Part shown: positions 26,720 to 35,882 of the stretch, piece after piece
Layout: the number at the start of each line of letters is the position of its first letter
Numbering within the stretch: position 1 is the first letter of the stretch
NCBI RefSeq assembly: GCF_004168285.1
Contig: NZ_SEWF01000008.1
Location: 115,824-179,823, forward strand
DNA from: Emticicia agri
GTDB lineage: Bacteria; Bacteroidota; Bacteroidia; Cytophagales; Spirosomataceae
Reading direction: 5' to 3'
DNA length: 64,000 nucleotides
Made by a program: the position numbers and the translations under genes
The notes under the pieces: generated by a model
Told to the model about the DNA's origin: nothing
Databases searched by the model: none
What the model saw: the letters and a program-made list of their open reading frames with translations, nothing else

Positions 26720-28705
26720 ATGAAAAAAACATTCATTTTATTACTATTCACTATCTCAGGAGCCTTTGCACAAACCCGTCCTTTAGTTGAAGAAGATTTT
26801 TATCGGATTGTAACACTTCCCATACCAGAGGGTATTCAGTTAGAAGTAGGCGGATTAGCCGTTTTGCCTGATGGCCGTGTGGGGGTTTGTACCCGCCGGG
26901 GCGATGTCTGGCTCGTTTCAAACCCTTACATGAAAAATGGCACTACGCCCACCTACAAAAAATTTGCTACGGGTTTACACGAACCATTAGGCCTGAATTA
27001 TATCAATGGCAACCTCTGGGCTACACAAAGAGGCGAACTAACGATTCTGAAAGATACAGATGGCAATGGCTTAGCCGACGAGTACAACGCTTTCTACAAA
27101 TTTCCGCTTTCAGGCAATTACCATGAATATTCGTATGGTCCTGTTCTGCTGCCTAACAACGATATGCTGATTACCCTGAATTTAGGCTGGATTGGTCATG
27201 GTGCCAGTTTATCAAAATGGCGTGGTTGGATGTTACGCCTGACACCCGATGGAAAAATGACTCCTTGGGCTACAGGTTTACGTTCTCCGGCAGGATTTGC
27301 CGTCTTGAAAAACGGTGATATTTATTATACCGAAAATCAGGGCGACTGGGTAGGTTCAGGACGTATGACCCAACTGGAAGAAGGTGATTTTGCCGGAAAT
27401 CCTGAGGGTTTAATCTGGACATCAGAGCCTGATTCTCCACTGAAACTAAAGGCGTCTAATGTATTGGATACAGGTGAACCGATGTATGATATTGCACCCA
27501 AAGTACCTAATCTGAAAGTTCCGGCAATCTGGTTTCCGCATACGTTAATGGGTATTTCCACTTCTGATATAGCCGAAGATTTATCAGGTGGCAAATTCGG
27601 GCCATTTGAAGGACAATTGTTTGTAGGCGACCAGGGACATAGTAAAATTATGCGTGTGTTTTTAGAGAAAGTAAAGGGCAAAAGTCAGGGTGCTTGTTTT
27701 CCTTTCCGTGAGGGTTTCCAATCGGGGATTTTACGTATGAAATGGGGATTGGATAACTCGATGTTTGTAGGCATGACCAGCCGTGGCTGGTCATCGACTG
27801 GTAGAGATGAATTTGGTTTACAACGTCTGGAATGGACAGGCCGTACTCCTTTTGAAATGAAAACTATCAAATCAATGCCTGAGGGTTTTCTGGTTGAGTT
27901 TACCCAGCCTGTCAATAAAGACATTGCCAAAGACCTTGAATCTTACAAAATCAATAGTTTCACTTACAAATATCACCATAACTACGGTAGTCCGATTATC
28001 AATGCCAAAGCCTTAAAAATCAAGGCAATTCAGGTGGCAGAAGATGGCATGAGTGTTCGTCTCGCTATTGACTCTCTGCGTTTGGGTTATATTCACGAGT
28101 TAAGATTAGAGGGCATCAGAAGCGCTGAAGACAGACCTTTGTTGCATAATTTTGGTTATTATACCCTTAATAATATCAACGATGCCGCTCCGGCAATGGA
28201 CGTGGCAAAATATGCCGTAGTAGAGAAAAAACCGGTTGTTGATGCGCACGCAGGGCACGCTGCTATGCCAAAAACCGAGATGAAAGCCAGTGCCAAAAGA
28301 GTAACAGAAATGCCTGAAAGCTGGGGAGGCAAAGCCGACCAGACCATTACCTTAGGCACTAAACCGGGATTAAAATTTGACATTGCCAATATTCAGGTAA
28401 AAGCAGGCAGCAAAATTCATATTGTGTTTAATAATAACGATGATATGTTGCATAACTTTGTTATTGTAAAACCGGGTACTGTAGGTAAAGTAGGCGAAGC
28501 GGCCTTTAAAATGGGCTTAGACGCTGAAAGCAAAGCTTATGTACCAGATTTACCTGAAGTATTGTTTCATACAGGTTTAATGCAACCGGAAGCATCAGAA
28601 TCTATTTATTTTGTTGCACCAACTGCTCCGGGCAATTATACTTTTGTATGTACCTATCCGGGGCATTATACGGTGATGCAGGGCACTTTGAAGGTGGTAA
28701 AGTAG
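26720..28705 (+). CDS. Beta-propeller dehydrogenase-like protein fused to a cupredoxin
   Basis: 661 residues. Signal peptide MKKTFILLLFTISGAFA. Residues about 30-380 form a six-bladed propeller resembling PQQ-dependent glucose/sorbosone dehydrogenases (GLAVLPDGRVGVCTRRGDVW, ATGLRSPAGFAVLKNGDIYY, FVGDQGHSKIMRVF). After a helical/beta linker, residues about 550-661 are a plastocyanin/azurin domain with a complete type-1 copper site: H578 (DMLHNFVIV), C644, H649 and M653 (CTYPGHYTVMQG). The fusion suggests electrons from a periplasmic oxidation pass directly to copper. The substrate, and whether PQQ is really bound, are unknown. Confidence 0.85.
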   Translation: MKKTFILLLFTISGAFAQTRPLVEEDFYRIVTLPIPEGIQLEVGGLAVLPDGRVGVCTRRGDVWLVSNPYMKNGTTPTYKKFATGLHEPLGLNYINGNLWATQRGELTILKDTDGNGLADEYNAFYKFPLSGNYHEYSYGPVLLPNNDMLITLNLGWIGHGASLSKWRGWMLRLTPDGKMTPWATGLRSPAGFAVLKNGDIYYTENQGDWVGSGRMTQLEEGDFAGNPEGLIWTSEPDSPLKLKASNVLDTGEPMYDIAPKVPNLKVPAIWFPHTLMGISTSDIAEDLSGGKFGPFEGQLFVGDQGHSKIMRVFLEKVKGKSQGACFPFREGFQSGILRMKWGLDNSMFVGMTSRGWSSTGRDEFGLQRLEWTGRTPFEMKTIKSMPEGFLVEFTQPVNKDIAKDLESYKINSFTYKYHHNYGSPIINAKALKIKAIQVAEDGMSVRLAIDSLRLGYIHELRLEGIRSAEDRPLLHNFGYYTLNNINDAAPAMDVAKYAVVEKKPVVDAHAGHAAMPKTEMKASAKRVTEMPESWGGKADQTITLGTKPGLKFDIANIQVKAGSKIHIVFNNNDDMLHNFVIVKPGTVGKVGEAAFKMGLDAESKAYVPDLPEVLFHTGLMQPEASESIYFVAPTAPGNYTFVCTYPGHYTVMQGTLKVVK

Positions 28706-28727
28706 TTGATTGTAAAGGTATCTGATA

Positions 28728-28771
28728 AGGGCGGCTTCTGCTTGTATTAAAAACAATGTAGAAGCCGCCCT
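28728..28771. terminator. Hairpin between the cupredoxin-fusion and SRPBCC genes
   Basis: 12-bp stem AGGGCGGCTTCT (28728-28739) with 28760-28771, 20-base loop. There is no long T run, so it may terminate weakly or only protect the transcript end. Confidence 0.55.
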
Positions 28772-28805
28772 CGTTATATACTATGTTCTTAATCTCTTGT
28801 AACTT

Positions 28806-29264
28806 ATGTCCACAACTAAAAACTCCAGATATATTAAAGCCACTCCTGAGGTACTTTATCAAGCATTTACCGAGCCTAAAGCCTTAGAAACATGGATGGC
28901 TCCCGGCGAAATGACAGGGAAAATGCATAGTTTTGACCTTCGAGAAGGAGGAAGCTATGAAATGTCGCTTTATTATCCTGAATCTGAAAAACAGACACAA
29001 GGCAAAAGCAGCAATAAAGAAGACAGATACAAAGCCCGTTTTGTTGAGCTGACTCCTAACAAAAAAATTGTTCAGGCCATCACTTTTGACTCTACAGATG
29101 AAAACCTCACAGGTGAAATGATTATGGAGGTAACATTTACCAAAAAAGATAAAGGCACTGAGGTTTCTATTATATTTAAAAATATTCCTCCGGGGATTAA
29201 GCCTGAAGATAATGAACAAGGCACCGAAATGACCTTAGAGAAACTGGCGAAGTATGTAGAATAA
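28806..29264 (+). CDS. SRPBCC (AHSA1/START-like) domain protein
   Basis: 152 residues covering one SRPBCC domain. The AHSA1-type start (YIKATPEVLYQAFTEPKALE then WMAPGEMTGKMHSFDLREGG) and end (GTEVSIIFKNIPPGIKPEDN) are clear. Such proteins bind hydrophobic ligands or act as polyketide/aromatic-compound handling factors; no ligand can be assigned. The ATG at 28806 starts near the expected length. Confidence 0.88.
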   Translation: MSTTKNSRYIKATPEVLYQAFTEPKALETWMAPGEMTGKMHSFDLREGGSYEMSLYYPESEKQTQGKSSNKEDRYKARFVELTPNKKIVQAITFDSTDENLTGEMIMEVTFTKKDKGTEVSIIFKNIPPGIKPEDNEQGTEMTLEKLAKYVE

Positions 29265-29287
29265 TTTGTTCTACCTAACCGGATTTA

Positions 29288-30019
29288 CTAAACCGGCACA
29301 TGCGAGCAAGCCGCAATAAAGGTCTCTACCATTTTGGCGCACGCTTCAGGTCGCTCAAACATACCTGCGTGGGCTACGCCGCTTAGTACATCAGTATAGC
29401 CTTTTTTCAAGAGTTTTATCTGCTCTTTGGCAGCCTCTACCGGCACAAACTTGTCTTCTTCTCCAGCAATAATCATTACCGGATAACTTGCCTGCTTCAA
29501 TACCTTTGTGGTATCCTTGCGGTTACGCATAGCCATCTGGGCATTTTTCAACGACCGTTTCGAGAATGTACTATAACGTTCTATATGACTTTCAATCAGT
29601 TCTTTGTTTTTCTTCCTGAAATCATCAGTAAACATTTTCGGATAAAAATCCTTGATAAACTCTTCTGAACCATGTTTTTCAATAAAATCTATGGTTTTTA
29701 AGCGTCCTGCTTTTCTTTCTTCGTCGTCAGCATAAGCCGATGAATGAAAAAGCCCTAAGCCATGAACCATTTCGTGGTGTTTTTCGGCAAAAGACAGGGC
29801 AATATACCCACCCATCGAATGCCCAATCAAAACACATCTTTCAATATCTCTTTCCCGTAGAAATTCTTTCAGCCATTTTACGTAGTCTTCTATGGTTTCA
29901 CAGTCGGTAAAAGCGGCATAATCGGGGGTATAATAGGTATGCTTTGCGGGAAGTAAAGTCATAAATTGTTTCCATACGAAATGGTCTTCGCCAAAGCCAT
30001 GTATCAGAATAATATTCAT
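29288..30019 (-). CDS. Alpha/beta hydrolase
   Basis: 243 residues, whole alpha/beta-hydrolase fold. The oxyanion strand is ILIHGFGEDHFVWKQF; the nucleophile elbow GHSMGGYIALS has Ser in G-x-S-x-G; IIAGEEDKFVPVEAA carries the acid Asp and the catalytic His is in SGVAHAGMFERPE. Cytoplasmic (no signal peptide). Substrate unknown; esterase- or lactonase-like. Confidence 0.93.
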   Translation of the reverse strand: MNIILIHGFGEDHFVWKQFMTLLPAKHTYYTPDYAAFTDCETIEDYVKWLKEFLRERDIERCVLIGHSMGGYIALSFAEKHHEMVHGLGLFHSSAYADDEERKAGRLKTIDFIEKHGSEEFIKDFYPKMFTDDFRKKNKELIESHIERYSTFSKRSLKNAQMAMRNRKDTTKVLKQASYPVMIIAGEEDKFVPVEAAKEQIKLLKKGYTDVLSGVAHAGMFERPEACAKMVETFIAACSHVPV

Positions 30020-30033
30020 AGGCTAAAATATAA

Positions 30034-30066
30034 TGAGTGAATTAGTGAATGGTGAATTAGCGAATA
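30034..30066. repeat. Dispersed GAATTAGCGAAT-type short repeat
   Basis: GAGTGAATTAGTGAATGG followed by TGAATTAGCGAATAAA upstream of the hydrolase gene. Same sequence family as at 8355 and 51491. Confidence 0.5.
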
Positions 30067-30143
30067 AAATATTGAATATCAATTTCTTATGACTACAATA
30101 GCCACTAATGACCTATTTTTCTCATTCCTGTTAATAATTACAA

Positions 30144-30698
30144 CTAAAATAATTTCCTTAATCCTCTTATAATAAAAAAGGCGGATAATAATCCGAAGAT
30201 AATGGCTAAGAGATTAATGTGAAGCAACGCAAAAACTACGGCAATTCCTAATAGTACCAGGCCAATTTTTAAACGTTCGTTAAAACCGTGCCCAAAACCC
30301 TTATGTTTCTTTTTTGTTTTTTTCTTCTCAAAAATCCCTCTTTTCTCCTGCTTCTGAAAAAGTCCTCCTTTCTTATTTTTCGATAAAAACCGTTTCTTTT
30401 TCTTGAATAACCATTTTGGAAACAAATCTGTTTTTTCTTTTAACTGATTATTTCCTGATGGTATTTCCTGACCTACTCCGGCAACCACACTTGCTGTTGC
30501 AGGTGCTGTTATCAATAGTATGTATTCTTCGGTACCAATATTATCTGATTCATCAGTCTGCGCTACCAATTGCTTTGATTCTTGTTTTTTAGGCTGATGA
30601 AAATTTTCTGTAGCAGTTCTCTGAAAGTGAGCATACTCACGGCGTTTGCAACCAAGCATAACAAGCAGTATGCAGACAAACTTTAGGGATTTAAGCAT
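30144..30698 (-). CDS. Basic lipoprotein with C-terminal membrane segment
   Basis: 184 residues from MLKSLKFVCILLVMLGC; a start 45 bases upstream is open but the signal peptide and lipobox (VMLGC) begin here. The middle is strongly basic (KWLFKKKKRFLSKNKKGG, KKKTKKKHKGFG), followed by a hydrophobic C-terminus (about 140-178). No family recognised. The basic middle could bind acidic polymers. It is 67 bases from the clpX terminator and on the same strand. Confidence 0.6.
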   Translation of the reverse strand: MLKSLKFVCILLVMLGCKRREYAHFQRTATENFHQPKKQESKQLVAQTDESDNIGTEEYILLITAPATASVVAGVGQEIPSGNNQLKEKTDLFPKWLFKKKKRFLSKNKKGGLFQKQEKRGIFEKKKTKKKHKGFGHGFNERLKIGLVLLGIAVVFALLHINLLAIIFGLLSAFFIIRGLRKLF

Positions 30699-30751
30699 TT
30701 CCTGAATTAGCGAATCGGTTATGAAAAGGGAAAACGGTAACAAAAGGCAAT

Positions 30752-30788
30752 AAAAAACCCTATAAAACCTTGGCGGGCTTTATAGGGT
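30752..30788 (-). terminator. Terminator of clpX
   Basis: Stem ACCCTATAAA (30757-30766) with TTTATAGGGT (30779-30788), plus a GC-rich loop, and on the minus strand a T6 run from plus-strand A (30752-30757). It lies 23 bases past the clpX stop at 30811. Confidence 0.85.
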
Positions 30789-30810
30789 CTCTTTTATTTT
30801 CTCCTATGGC

Positions 30811-32067
30811 TTATGCTACCAGTTTTAATTGATAGAACGCCGAGTGTTCAAATTTATTTTGTGCGTAGTCAAGTGTTAGCGTAAAGTGCTTAACGTCCTT
30901 ATTAGACGGAATTTCATACATGACGTCAGTCATGATAGCTTCACAAATCGAACGTAACCCTCTGGCACCTAATTTAAACTCCATCGCTCTGTCAACAATA
31001 TATTCTAATACTTCCGACGAAAACTCTAAGGTTACGTCTTCCATCGCAAAAAGTTTTTTGTATTGTTTTACCAAAGCATTTTTAGGCTCTGTCAGAATAC
31101 GTCTTAGTGCCTCACGGTCAAGCGGATTCAGGTAGGTTAATAATGGTAAACGACCAATTAACTCAGGAATCAATCCATAAGATTTTAAATCCTGTTGTGT
31201 TACAAAACGCAACAGACTGGTATTATCCCATAGTTCAAGGCGTTTGGCATCATTCGAAAACCCGATTGGACGTGTATTGATACGTTTGGCGATGTGTCTG
31301 TCTATACCATCAAAAGCACCACCACAAATAAACAGAATATTTTCGGTATTGATTTGAACCAACTTCTGCTCAGGGTGCTTTCTACCGCCTTGTGGAGGAA
31401 CATTCACAATAGAACCCTCCAACAATTTCAGTAATCCCTGTTGTACACCTTCACCACTCACATCACGTGTAATTGACGGATTATCGCTTTTACGTGCAAT
31501 TTTATCTATTTCGTCTATATAAACAATGCCTCTTTCGGCCAGTTCGGTATTAAAGTCGGCTGCTTGTAGCAAGCGGCTTAAAATACTTTCTACGTCTTCA
31601 CCAACATAGCCTGCTTCTGTCAATACTGTAGCATCGGCAATGGCAAATGGCACTTGCAATACTTTAGCAATAGTACGAGCCAGATATGTTTTACCTGTTC
31701 CGGTTTCTCCTACCATAATGATGTTCGATTTCTCAATGGTTACATCATCTTCTTTCTTGGGTTGCATCAGGCGTTTGTAGTGATTATATACCGCAACGCT
31801 CAATACTTTCTTCGCCTCATCCTGCCCTATTACATATTGGTCTAAATGGCCTTTGAGTGCGGCCGGAGGTTTTAATTCAAATTTGGGTAATTCATTCTTT
31901 TTCTTTTTCTCCTTTTTTACAACGCCATACAACTCCTGTTGTACAAGCTGATGGCCTTGTTCTACACAGTAGTTACAAATATTTGCTTCTGTTCCTGATA
32001 TTAAGAGTTCAACTTCGTTTTTTCTTCTACCGCAAAAAGAGCAATAAGGTTGTTGTCCAAAATCCAT
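30811..32067 (-). CDS. clpX: ATP-dependent protease ATPase subunit ClpX
   Basis: 418 residues. N-terminal zinc finger with C9, C12, C31 and C34. AAA+ core: Walker A GETGTGKT (120-127), pore loop GYVGED (153-158), Walker B IVYIDEID (181-188), sensor/arginine-finger region [14 protein letters not shown] ([15 protein letters not shown] near 380). It unfolds substrates and feeds them to ClpP. clpP is not adjacent in this window, although it often is in other genomes. A -7-like TACTTTTG lies at 32096-32103 on the minus strand. Confidence 0.97.
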   Translation of the reverse strand: MDFGQQPYCSFCGRRKNEVELLISGTEANICNYCVEQGHQLVQQELYGVVKKEKKKKNELPKFELKPPAALKGHLDQYVIGQDEAKKVLSVAVYNHYKRLMQPKKEDDVTIEKSNIIMVGETGTGKTYLARTIAKVLQVPFAIADATVLTEAGYVGEDVESILSRLLQAADFNTELAERGIVYIDEIDKIARKSDNPSITRDVSGEGVQQGLLKLLEGSIVNVPPQGGRKHPEQKLVQINTENILFICGGAFDGIDRHIAKRINTRPIGFSNDAKRLELWDNTSLLRFVTQQDLKSYGLIPELIGRLPLLTYLNPLDREALRRILTEPKNALVKQYKKLFAMEDVTLEFSSEVLEYIVDRAMEFKLGARGLRSICEAIMTDVMYEIPSNKDVKHFTLTLDYAQNKFEHSAFYQLKLVA

Positions 32068-32117
32068 TATGTATGCTTGTTCTTAAATTTTCTTACAAAA
32101 GTAAGCAAAATGTTCAA

Positions 32118-32279
32118 GAGTATATTTAAATTTTGTTATTCTGACCGAAAAGGACAGATTTTTTAGATAGACAAGGCGTATTTTGTAGATGTAGCCAGCA
32201 GCTACATCGAAAAAATGCAACGCAGTATAGCTGAAAAATATGGCTTTGTAGGTCGAATCATAAATTTTAAATATACTCT
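32118..32279. repeat. Foldback element upstream of clpX
   Basis: An imperfect inverted repeat: GAGTATATTTAAA at 32118 and its complement ending at 32279, with further pairing inward. Inside lies a smaller hairpin GATGTAG...CTACATC (about 32188-32208). About 160 bp, no coding potential, one copy here. Confidence 0.6.
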
Positions 32280-32289
32280 AACAATAAAA

Positions 32290-32330
32290 CCAAAAAGCCT
32301 GAGAGCTTTATTGAGTGGCTTTCAGGCTTT
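32290..32330 (-). terminator. Terminator of the 32359 gene
   Basis: Stem AAAGCCTGA (32294-32302) with 32322-32330, followed on the minus strand by a T-rich tract. About 29 bases from the stop at 32359. Confidence 0.75.
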
Positions 32331-32358
32331 AACAGATTTTTTATATAAAAAAGTTTAC

Positions 32359-32709
32359 TCAGGGCTGCTTTTCTCCTTCCATCGTGGAGCCCTGCATGGT
32401 CAGTTTTATCTTCGTAACCATTTTATTTTCGTTTCTTACAAACTCCAGTTTTCCGTCATAACCTACTACCTCAAAAATATCGGTTTCTTTGGTAGGTGCC
32501 AGTTCTGCCGAGCCTTGCCCTACTGCTTCACCATTGAGTTTACCATCTTTCAGGGTAACTATTATTTCTTCAAACGGAGAATCTTTCATTTTATATTTAC
32601 CTACATAGCTTTTGGCAGCTACGGTATCAAGGGCTGCAGTAGTTTGTGCAGATACATCAAAAGAAAAGGCAAATAAGCCTATACATACTAACACTAATAG
32701 TTTTTTCAT
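32359..32709 (-). CDS. Small exported DUF3471-like protein
   Basis: 116 residues. Signal peptide MKKLLVLVCIGLFAFSFDVSAQ. The mature part KSYVGKYKMKDSPFEEIIVT and LEFVRNENKMVTKIKLTMQG resembles the DUF3471 beta domain that usually follows beta-lactamase-fold proteins. Stand-alone, role unknown. Transcribed away from metF. Confidence 0.7.
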   Translation of the reverse strand: MKKLLVLVCIGLFAFSFDVSAQTTAALDTVAAKSYVGKYKMKDSPFEEIIVTLKDGKLNGEAVGQGSAELAPTKETDIFEVVGYDGKLEFVRNENKMVTKIKLTMQGSTMEGEKQP

Positions 32710-32953
32710 TTAATTTGTAATGATTTGACGTTGATAATAGATAATACTTTGTTGCAATATAGATATTTTACATGTATCATAAATAAAAAAACTATTAGAT
32801 AAAGATTAATTTTATGCAATGGCAATGATTGAATAGGTATTGAGATTGATAACCATGTTTTTGATGATAAAACAACAATTATCTAAAAACCAGCCTTTAA
32901 GCCGATATAAAAACTATTCATGCTAAAAATTAAAGATAATTTACCTAAAAAAA

Positions 32954-32984
32954 TTTGTATTCATAAATAATATATCTACTTTTG
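32954..32984 (+). promoter_or_regulatory. Promoter of metF
   Basis: TTTG (32954-32957), 19 bases, then TACTTTTG (32977-32984): an exact match to the Bacteroidota TTTG-N19-TAnnTTTG arrangement. The start codon follows 34 bases later. The rest of the 32710-33018 gap is AT-rich with nothing further recognised. Confidence 0.85.
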
Positions 32985-33018
32985 CCACATATAAAAGATA
33001 TATTATCAAATCAAGACA

Positions 33019-33978
33019 ATGGCTAAAGTAACTGAGCATCTGAGCAATACCCAAGGAAAGCCCGTTTTTTCAATCGAAATCATTCCACCTGTAAAAGGAA
33101 GTAATATTGATGATTTATTGAAATCTATTGAGCCGATGATGGAACTGAAACCGCCATTTATTGATGTTACTTTTCACCGGGAAGAATATATTCTGAAAAA
33201 CCTGCCCGATGGAGGTAGTAAAGAAATAAAAATCCGTAAACGCCCGGGTACAGTAGGTATCTGTGCCTCTATCTTGCATAAATTTAACATAGATCCTGTG
33301 CCGCATGTTTTGTGTGGAGGATTTACCAAAGAAGAAACCGAAGATTTACTGATAGATTTGAATTATCTGGGTATTGAAAATGTACTGGCACTCAGGGGCG
33401 ATTATGCCCGGCCTTATAACTCATTTAAAGCCAAGAAAGACGGTCATTTTTATGCCAATGAACTGGTAGGTCAGATCAATGATATGAATAACGGGAAATA
33501 TCTGCACGAAGAAGCCGAATACCTGAATGCCAGTAATTTTTGTATTGGCGTAGCAGCATACCCCGAAAAGCACTTTGAAGCCCCTGACTTAGATCAGGAT
33601 ATTGAAAATCTGAAACGCAAAATAGCCGCAGGTGCCGACTACGTGGTAACCCAGATGTTTTTTGATAACCAGAAATATTTTGATTTTGTAAACCGTTGTC
33701 GTGCGGAGGGAATCACTATTCCAATCATACCGGGATTAAAGGTTTTAGCTACTAAAAAGCAATTAGATGTGCTGCCTAAACTTTTTTATCTGGATATGCC
33801 GGAGGCTTTCAGGAAAGAAGTAATGGCTTGCGAAAACGATAAACACGCCAAGCAATTAGGCATAGAATGGTGTGTGCAACAATGCCGGGAGCTGATAGAC
33901 TTTGGTGTGCCTGCCCTGCATTTTTATACCATGAGCAAATCTGATACAACCCTGGCAGTAGCCAGACAGGTGTTCTGA
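33019..33978 (+). CDS. metF: Methylenetetrahydrofolate reductase
   Basis: 319 residues, usual bacterial length. It reduces 5,10-methylene- to 5-methyl-tetrahydrofolate with FAD for methionine synthesis. Family marks: FSIEIIPPVKGSNID near the N-terminus, DVTFHREEY, VPHVLCGGFTKEE, LALRGDYARP (folate and flavin contact region), and VTQMFFDNQKYFDFVNRCR. The gene has a clear promoter at 32954 and a terminator at 33999, so it is a single-gene unit. Confidence 0.96.
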   Translation: MAKVTEHLSNTQGKPVFSIEIIPPVKGSNIDDLLKSIEPMMELKPPFIDVTFHREEYILKNLPDGGSKEIKIRKRPGTVGICASILHKFNIDPVPHVLCGGFTKEETEDLLIDLNYLGIENVLALRGDYARPYNSFKAKKDGHFYANELVGQINDMNNGKYLHEEAEYLNASNFCIGVAAYPEKHFEAPDLDQDIENLKRKIAAGADYVVTQMFFDNQKYFDFVNRCRAEGITIPIIPGLKVLATKKQLDVLPKLFYLDMPEAFRKEVMACENDKHAKQLGIEWCVQQCRELIDFGVPALHFYTMSKSDTTLAVARQVF

Positions 33979-33998
33979 TAGTTTGGAGATAGAAACAG

Positions 33999-34032
33999 AA
34001 AGCGGTGCCAGGAATCTTGACACCGCTTTTTT
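33999..34032. terminator. Terminator of metF
   Basis: Stem AAAGCGGTG (33999-34007) with CACCGCTTT (34021-34029) and a T6 run (34027-34032). It lies between the convergent metF and DUF2853 genes. Confidence 0.85.
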
Positions 34033-34053
34033 AATGCTTTCAGATTTTCCGGC

Positions 34054-34392
34054 TTATGCATACATAGACTCTTTTCCGAATTTCTTTACCAGTAGTGCAT
34101 AAACTACTGCACGGTATTTATTACGGTTAGATTTACCCATTTGTTCAACTACTTCGTCAATAGCGGCATCTAATGCAGGGCTATCTGCCAGACCTAATTT
34201 ACCGATAAGGAAATTATTTTTTACACGCGCTAATTCTTCAGGGTCTGATGAGGAGATTTTTGAAGAGTCGGCATTATAAATAGAGGGGCCTAAGCCTTTA
34301 GCTACTGCGGTTAGTAACTCTTCACTAACTCCTAAACCAAGGTCTGCTACCTGTGCTTTGTAGTCTTCAATTACTTCTGCTAATTTGCTCAT
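34054..34392 (-). CDS. DUF2853 family protein
   Basis: 112 residues from MSKLAEVIEDYKAQVADLG; 21 codons upstream are open but lack family features. The DUF2853 pattern is clear: LTAVAKGLGPSIYNADSSKIS, EELARVKNNFLIGKLGL and YRAVVYALLVKKFGK. Helical, cytoplasmic, no known function. Confidence 0.88.
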   Translation of the reverse strand: MSKLAEVIEDYKAQVADLGLGVSEELLTAVAKGLGPSIYNADSSKISSSDPEELARVKNNFLIGKLGLADSPALDAAIDEVVEQMGKSNRNKYRAVVYALLVKKFGKESMYA

Positions 34393-34531
34393 TTGATTAT
34401 AAATTATGGGTGAGTGTTTTTTTGTAAATATTCTATAAAAACTTATCTTTTCCAAATATCGGGGAAGTTTATTCCCTCTTTACACCATTAAAAAATTATT
34501 ATTTGCTCACTACCATAGAACTAATTTTACT

Positions 34532-35638
34532 CTAAACACTAATCTTTCTACGCCTGCCCAATACCTGCCAGGTCTCTTCAACGTGCTGATTTTCCACTAC
34601 ATAAGCCTCATCATACAGATTTACAGTTGGGCAAACATGGTAGGGTACGCCATATAAAACATCGCCTACCTTCAGGGCTTCCCAATCTTTTACCTTTACT
34701 ACACCATGTTCTTCGCTTTGCCCGATTAATTCATAATCAGACAGGTTCAGGAAACGGATGCGTTTATCAATCGGGTTTTCGGCTGATACTGCCTTATGCC
34801 CCATATCTACTGTTATAATACCTTTCTGAGGTTTAGATATAATCCGTGTCAATACCAAAGCGGCGAATTCAAAAGGCTGTTCGTTCAGCTTATCGCCATA
34901 GCCCCAGTCCCATAGCACACAAGTACCCGGACTGCAATAGATTTCTGACCGTAAAGCATGAGAAGTAAAAGCAGGTGTTCCGCCTGCAATCACCATTGGC
35001 TTGCGGAATCCCTGGGCTTCTATGGTTTCTAAAAAATGTTTTACATCTACAAAACCTTCATCAATTTCATGTTTACGTTCTTCAAAATCAACCGCTCTTA
35101 TATGTCCGTCATATACATGCAAGCCATGTAGTTTAATATCTGCCTGTGAAGAAAGATAACGGTATAAATCCATGATATTTTCATCTAATGGATGTCCTGA
35201 CCTATCCATGCCACTATTCACATCTAAAAACACATGAGATACCAGCCCGTTAGCCCCGAAAACCTGATTGTGTTCTCTTGCAACGTCTAATGTATCAATC
35301 AAAGATGCAAAAGTTACAGCAGGATATAGTCTTGAAAGCTGAATCAACCTATCAATTTTAGGGCCTACCAACTGGTGTGCTATCAGCACAAATTTAGCTC
35401 CGGCCATTGCACTGATTTCAGCTTCAGCAATAGTGGCACACTTAAACTTGGTAATGCCCTGCTCCAACATCATCTTTACAATTTCAGGCATTTTGTTGGT
35501 CTTCACGTGTGTAAAAAGACGTTCGGCACTTCCGGCAATATCAATCATCTTTCGGATATTCTCTTTTACCCGCTCTTTATATATCAGCAGTGCCGGAGAA
35601 TCCAGTTCGTACTCATTGGTTATTTTGTACCAGGACAT
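34532..35638 (-). CDS. D-threonine aldolase-like PLP enzyme (D-TA family)
   Basis: 368 residues, alanine-racemase-type barrel with a C-terminal beta domain. The PLP lysine is K47-K49 in LFTHVKTNKMPEIV. Other marks: FKCATIAEAEISAMAGA, FLDVNSGMDRSG, the GGTPAF loop for phosphate binding, and PYHVCPTVNLYDEAYVV, where His and Cys/Asp bind the divalent metal in this family. Known relatives cleave D-threonine or D-3-hydroxyaspartate type compounds. It lies downstream of VOC, RidA and GntP genes on the same strand. Confidence 0.9.
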   Translation of the reverse strand: MSWYKITNEYELDSPALLIYKERVKENIRKMIDIAGSAERLFTHVKTNKMPEIVKMMLEQGITKFKCATIAEAEISAMAGAKFVLIAHQLVGPKIDRLIQLSRLYPAVTFASLIDTLDVAREHNQVFGANGLVSHVFLDVNSGMDRSGHPLDENIMDLYRYLSSQADIKLHGLHVYDGHIRAVDFEERKHEIDEGFVDVKHFLETIEAQGFRKPMVIAGGTPAFTSHALRSEIYCSPGTCVLWDWGYGDKLNEQPFEFAALVLTRIISKPQKGIITVDMGHKAVSAENPIDKRIRFLNLSDYELIGQSEEHGVVKVKDWEALKVGDVLYGVPYHVCPTVNLYDEAYVVENQHVEETWQVLGRRRKISV

Positions 35639-35670
35639 AATTGCTTGTTGATTTTTGGTTTTATAAATTA

Positions 35671-35848
35671 CTCCTACTTAAAAAGGAGGAGTACCCAAAA
35701 ATAGCCGATTTTTCATCGGTTATTTTTGGGGGAGGAGGTTAAAAGGCTCCATAAATTAGACATAAAAGTGCTTTAAAGGTTTTAACCACCCCGTCAATTT
35801 CCCGACTGCGTCAGGAAAATTGACACCCCTCCTTGAAAAAAGGAGGGG
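35671..35848. repeat. Cluster of four hairpins between VOC and D-TA genes
   Basis: Hairpins in order: CTCCTACTTAAAAAGGAG (from 35671); CCCAAAAATAGCCGAT with its complement (35693-35730); GTCAATTTCCCGAC with its complement (35793-35824); CCCCTCCTT with AAGGAGGGG (35826-35848). No coding potential. It could attenuate downstream D-TA expression. Confidence 0.65.
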
Positions 35849-35882
35849 AAATTTAAAACAAAAACGAGACGAAGTAAAGCTC

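Noticed and set aside
32215..32676. 153-codon open frame on the plus strand
   Set aside because: Covers the foldback element, a terminator and the antisense of the DUF3471-like gene; not coherent.
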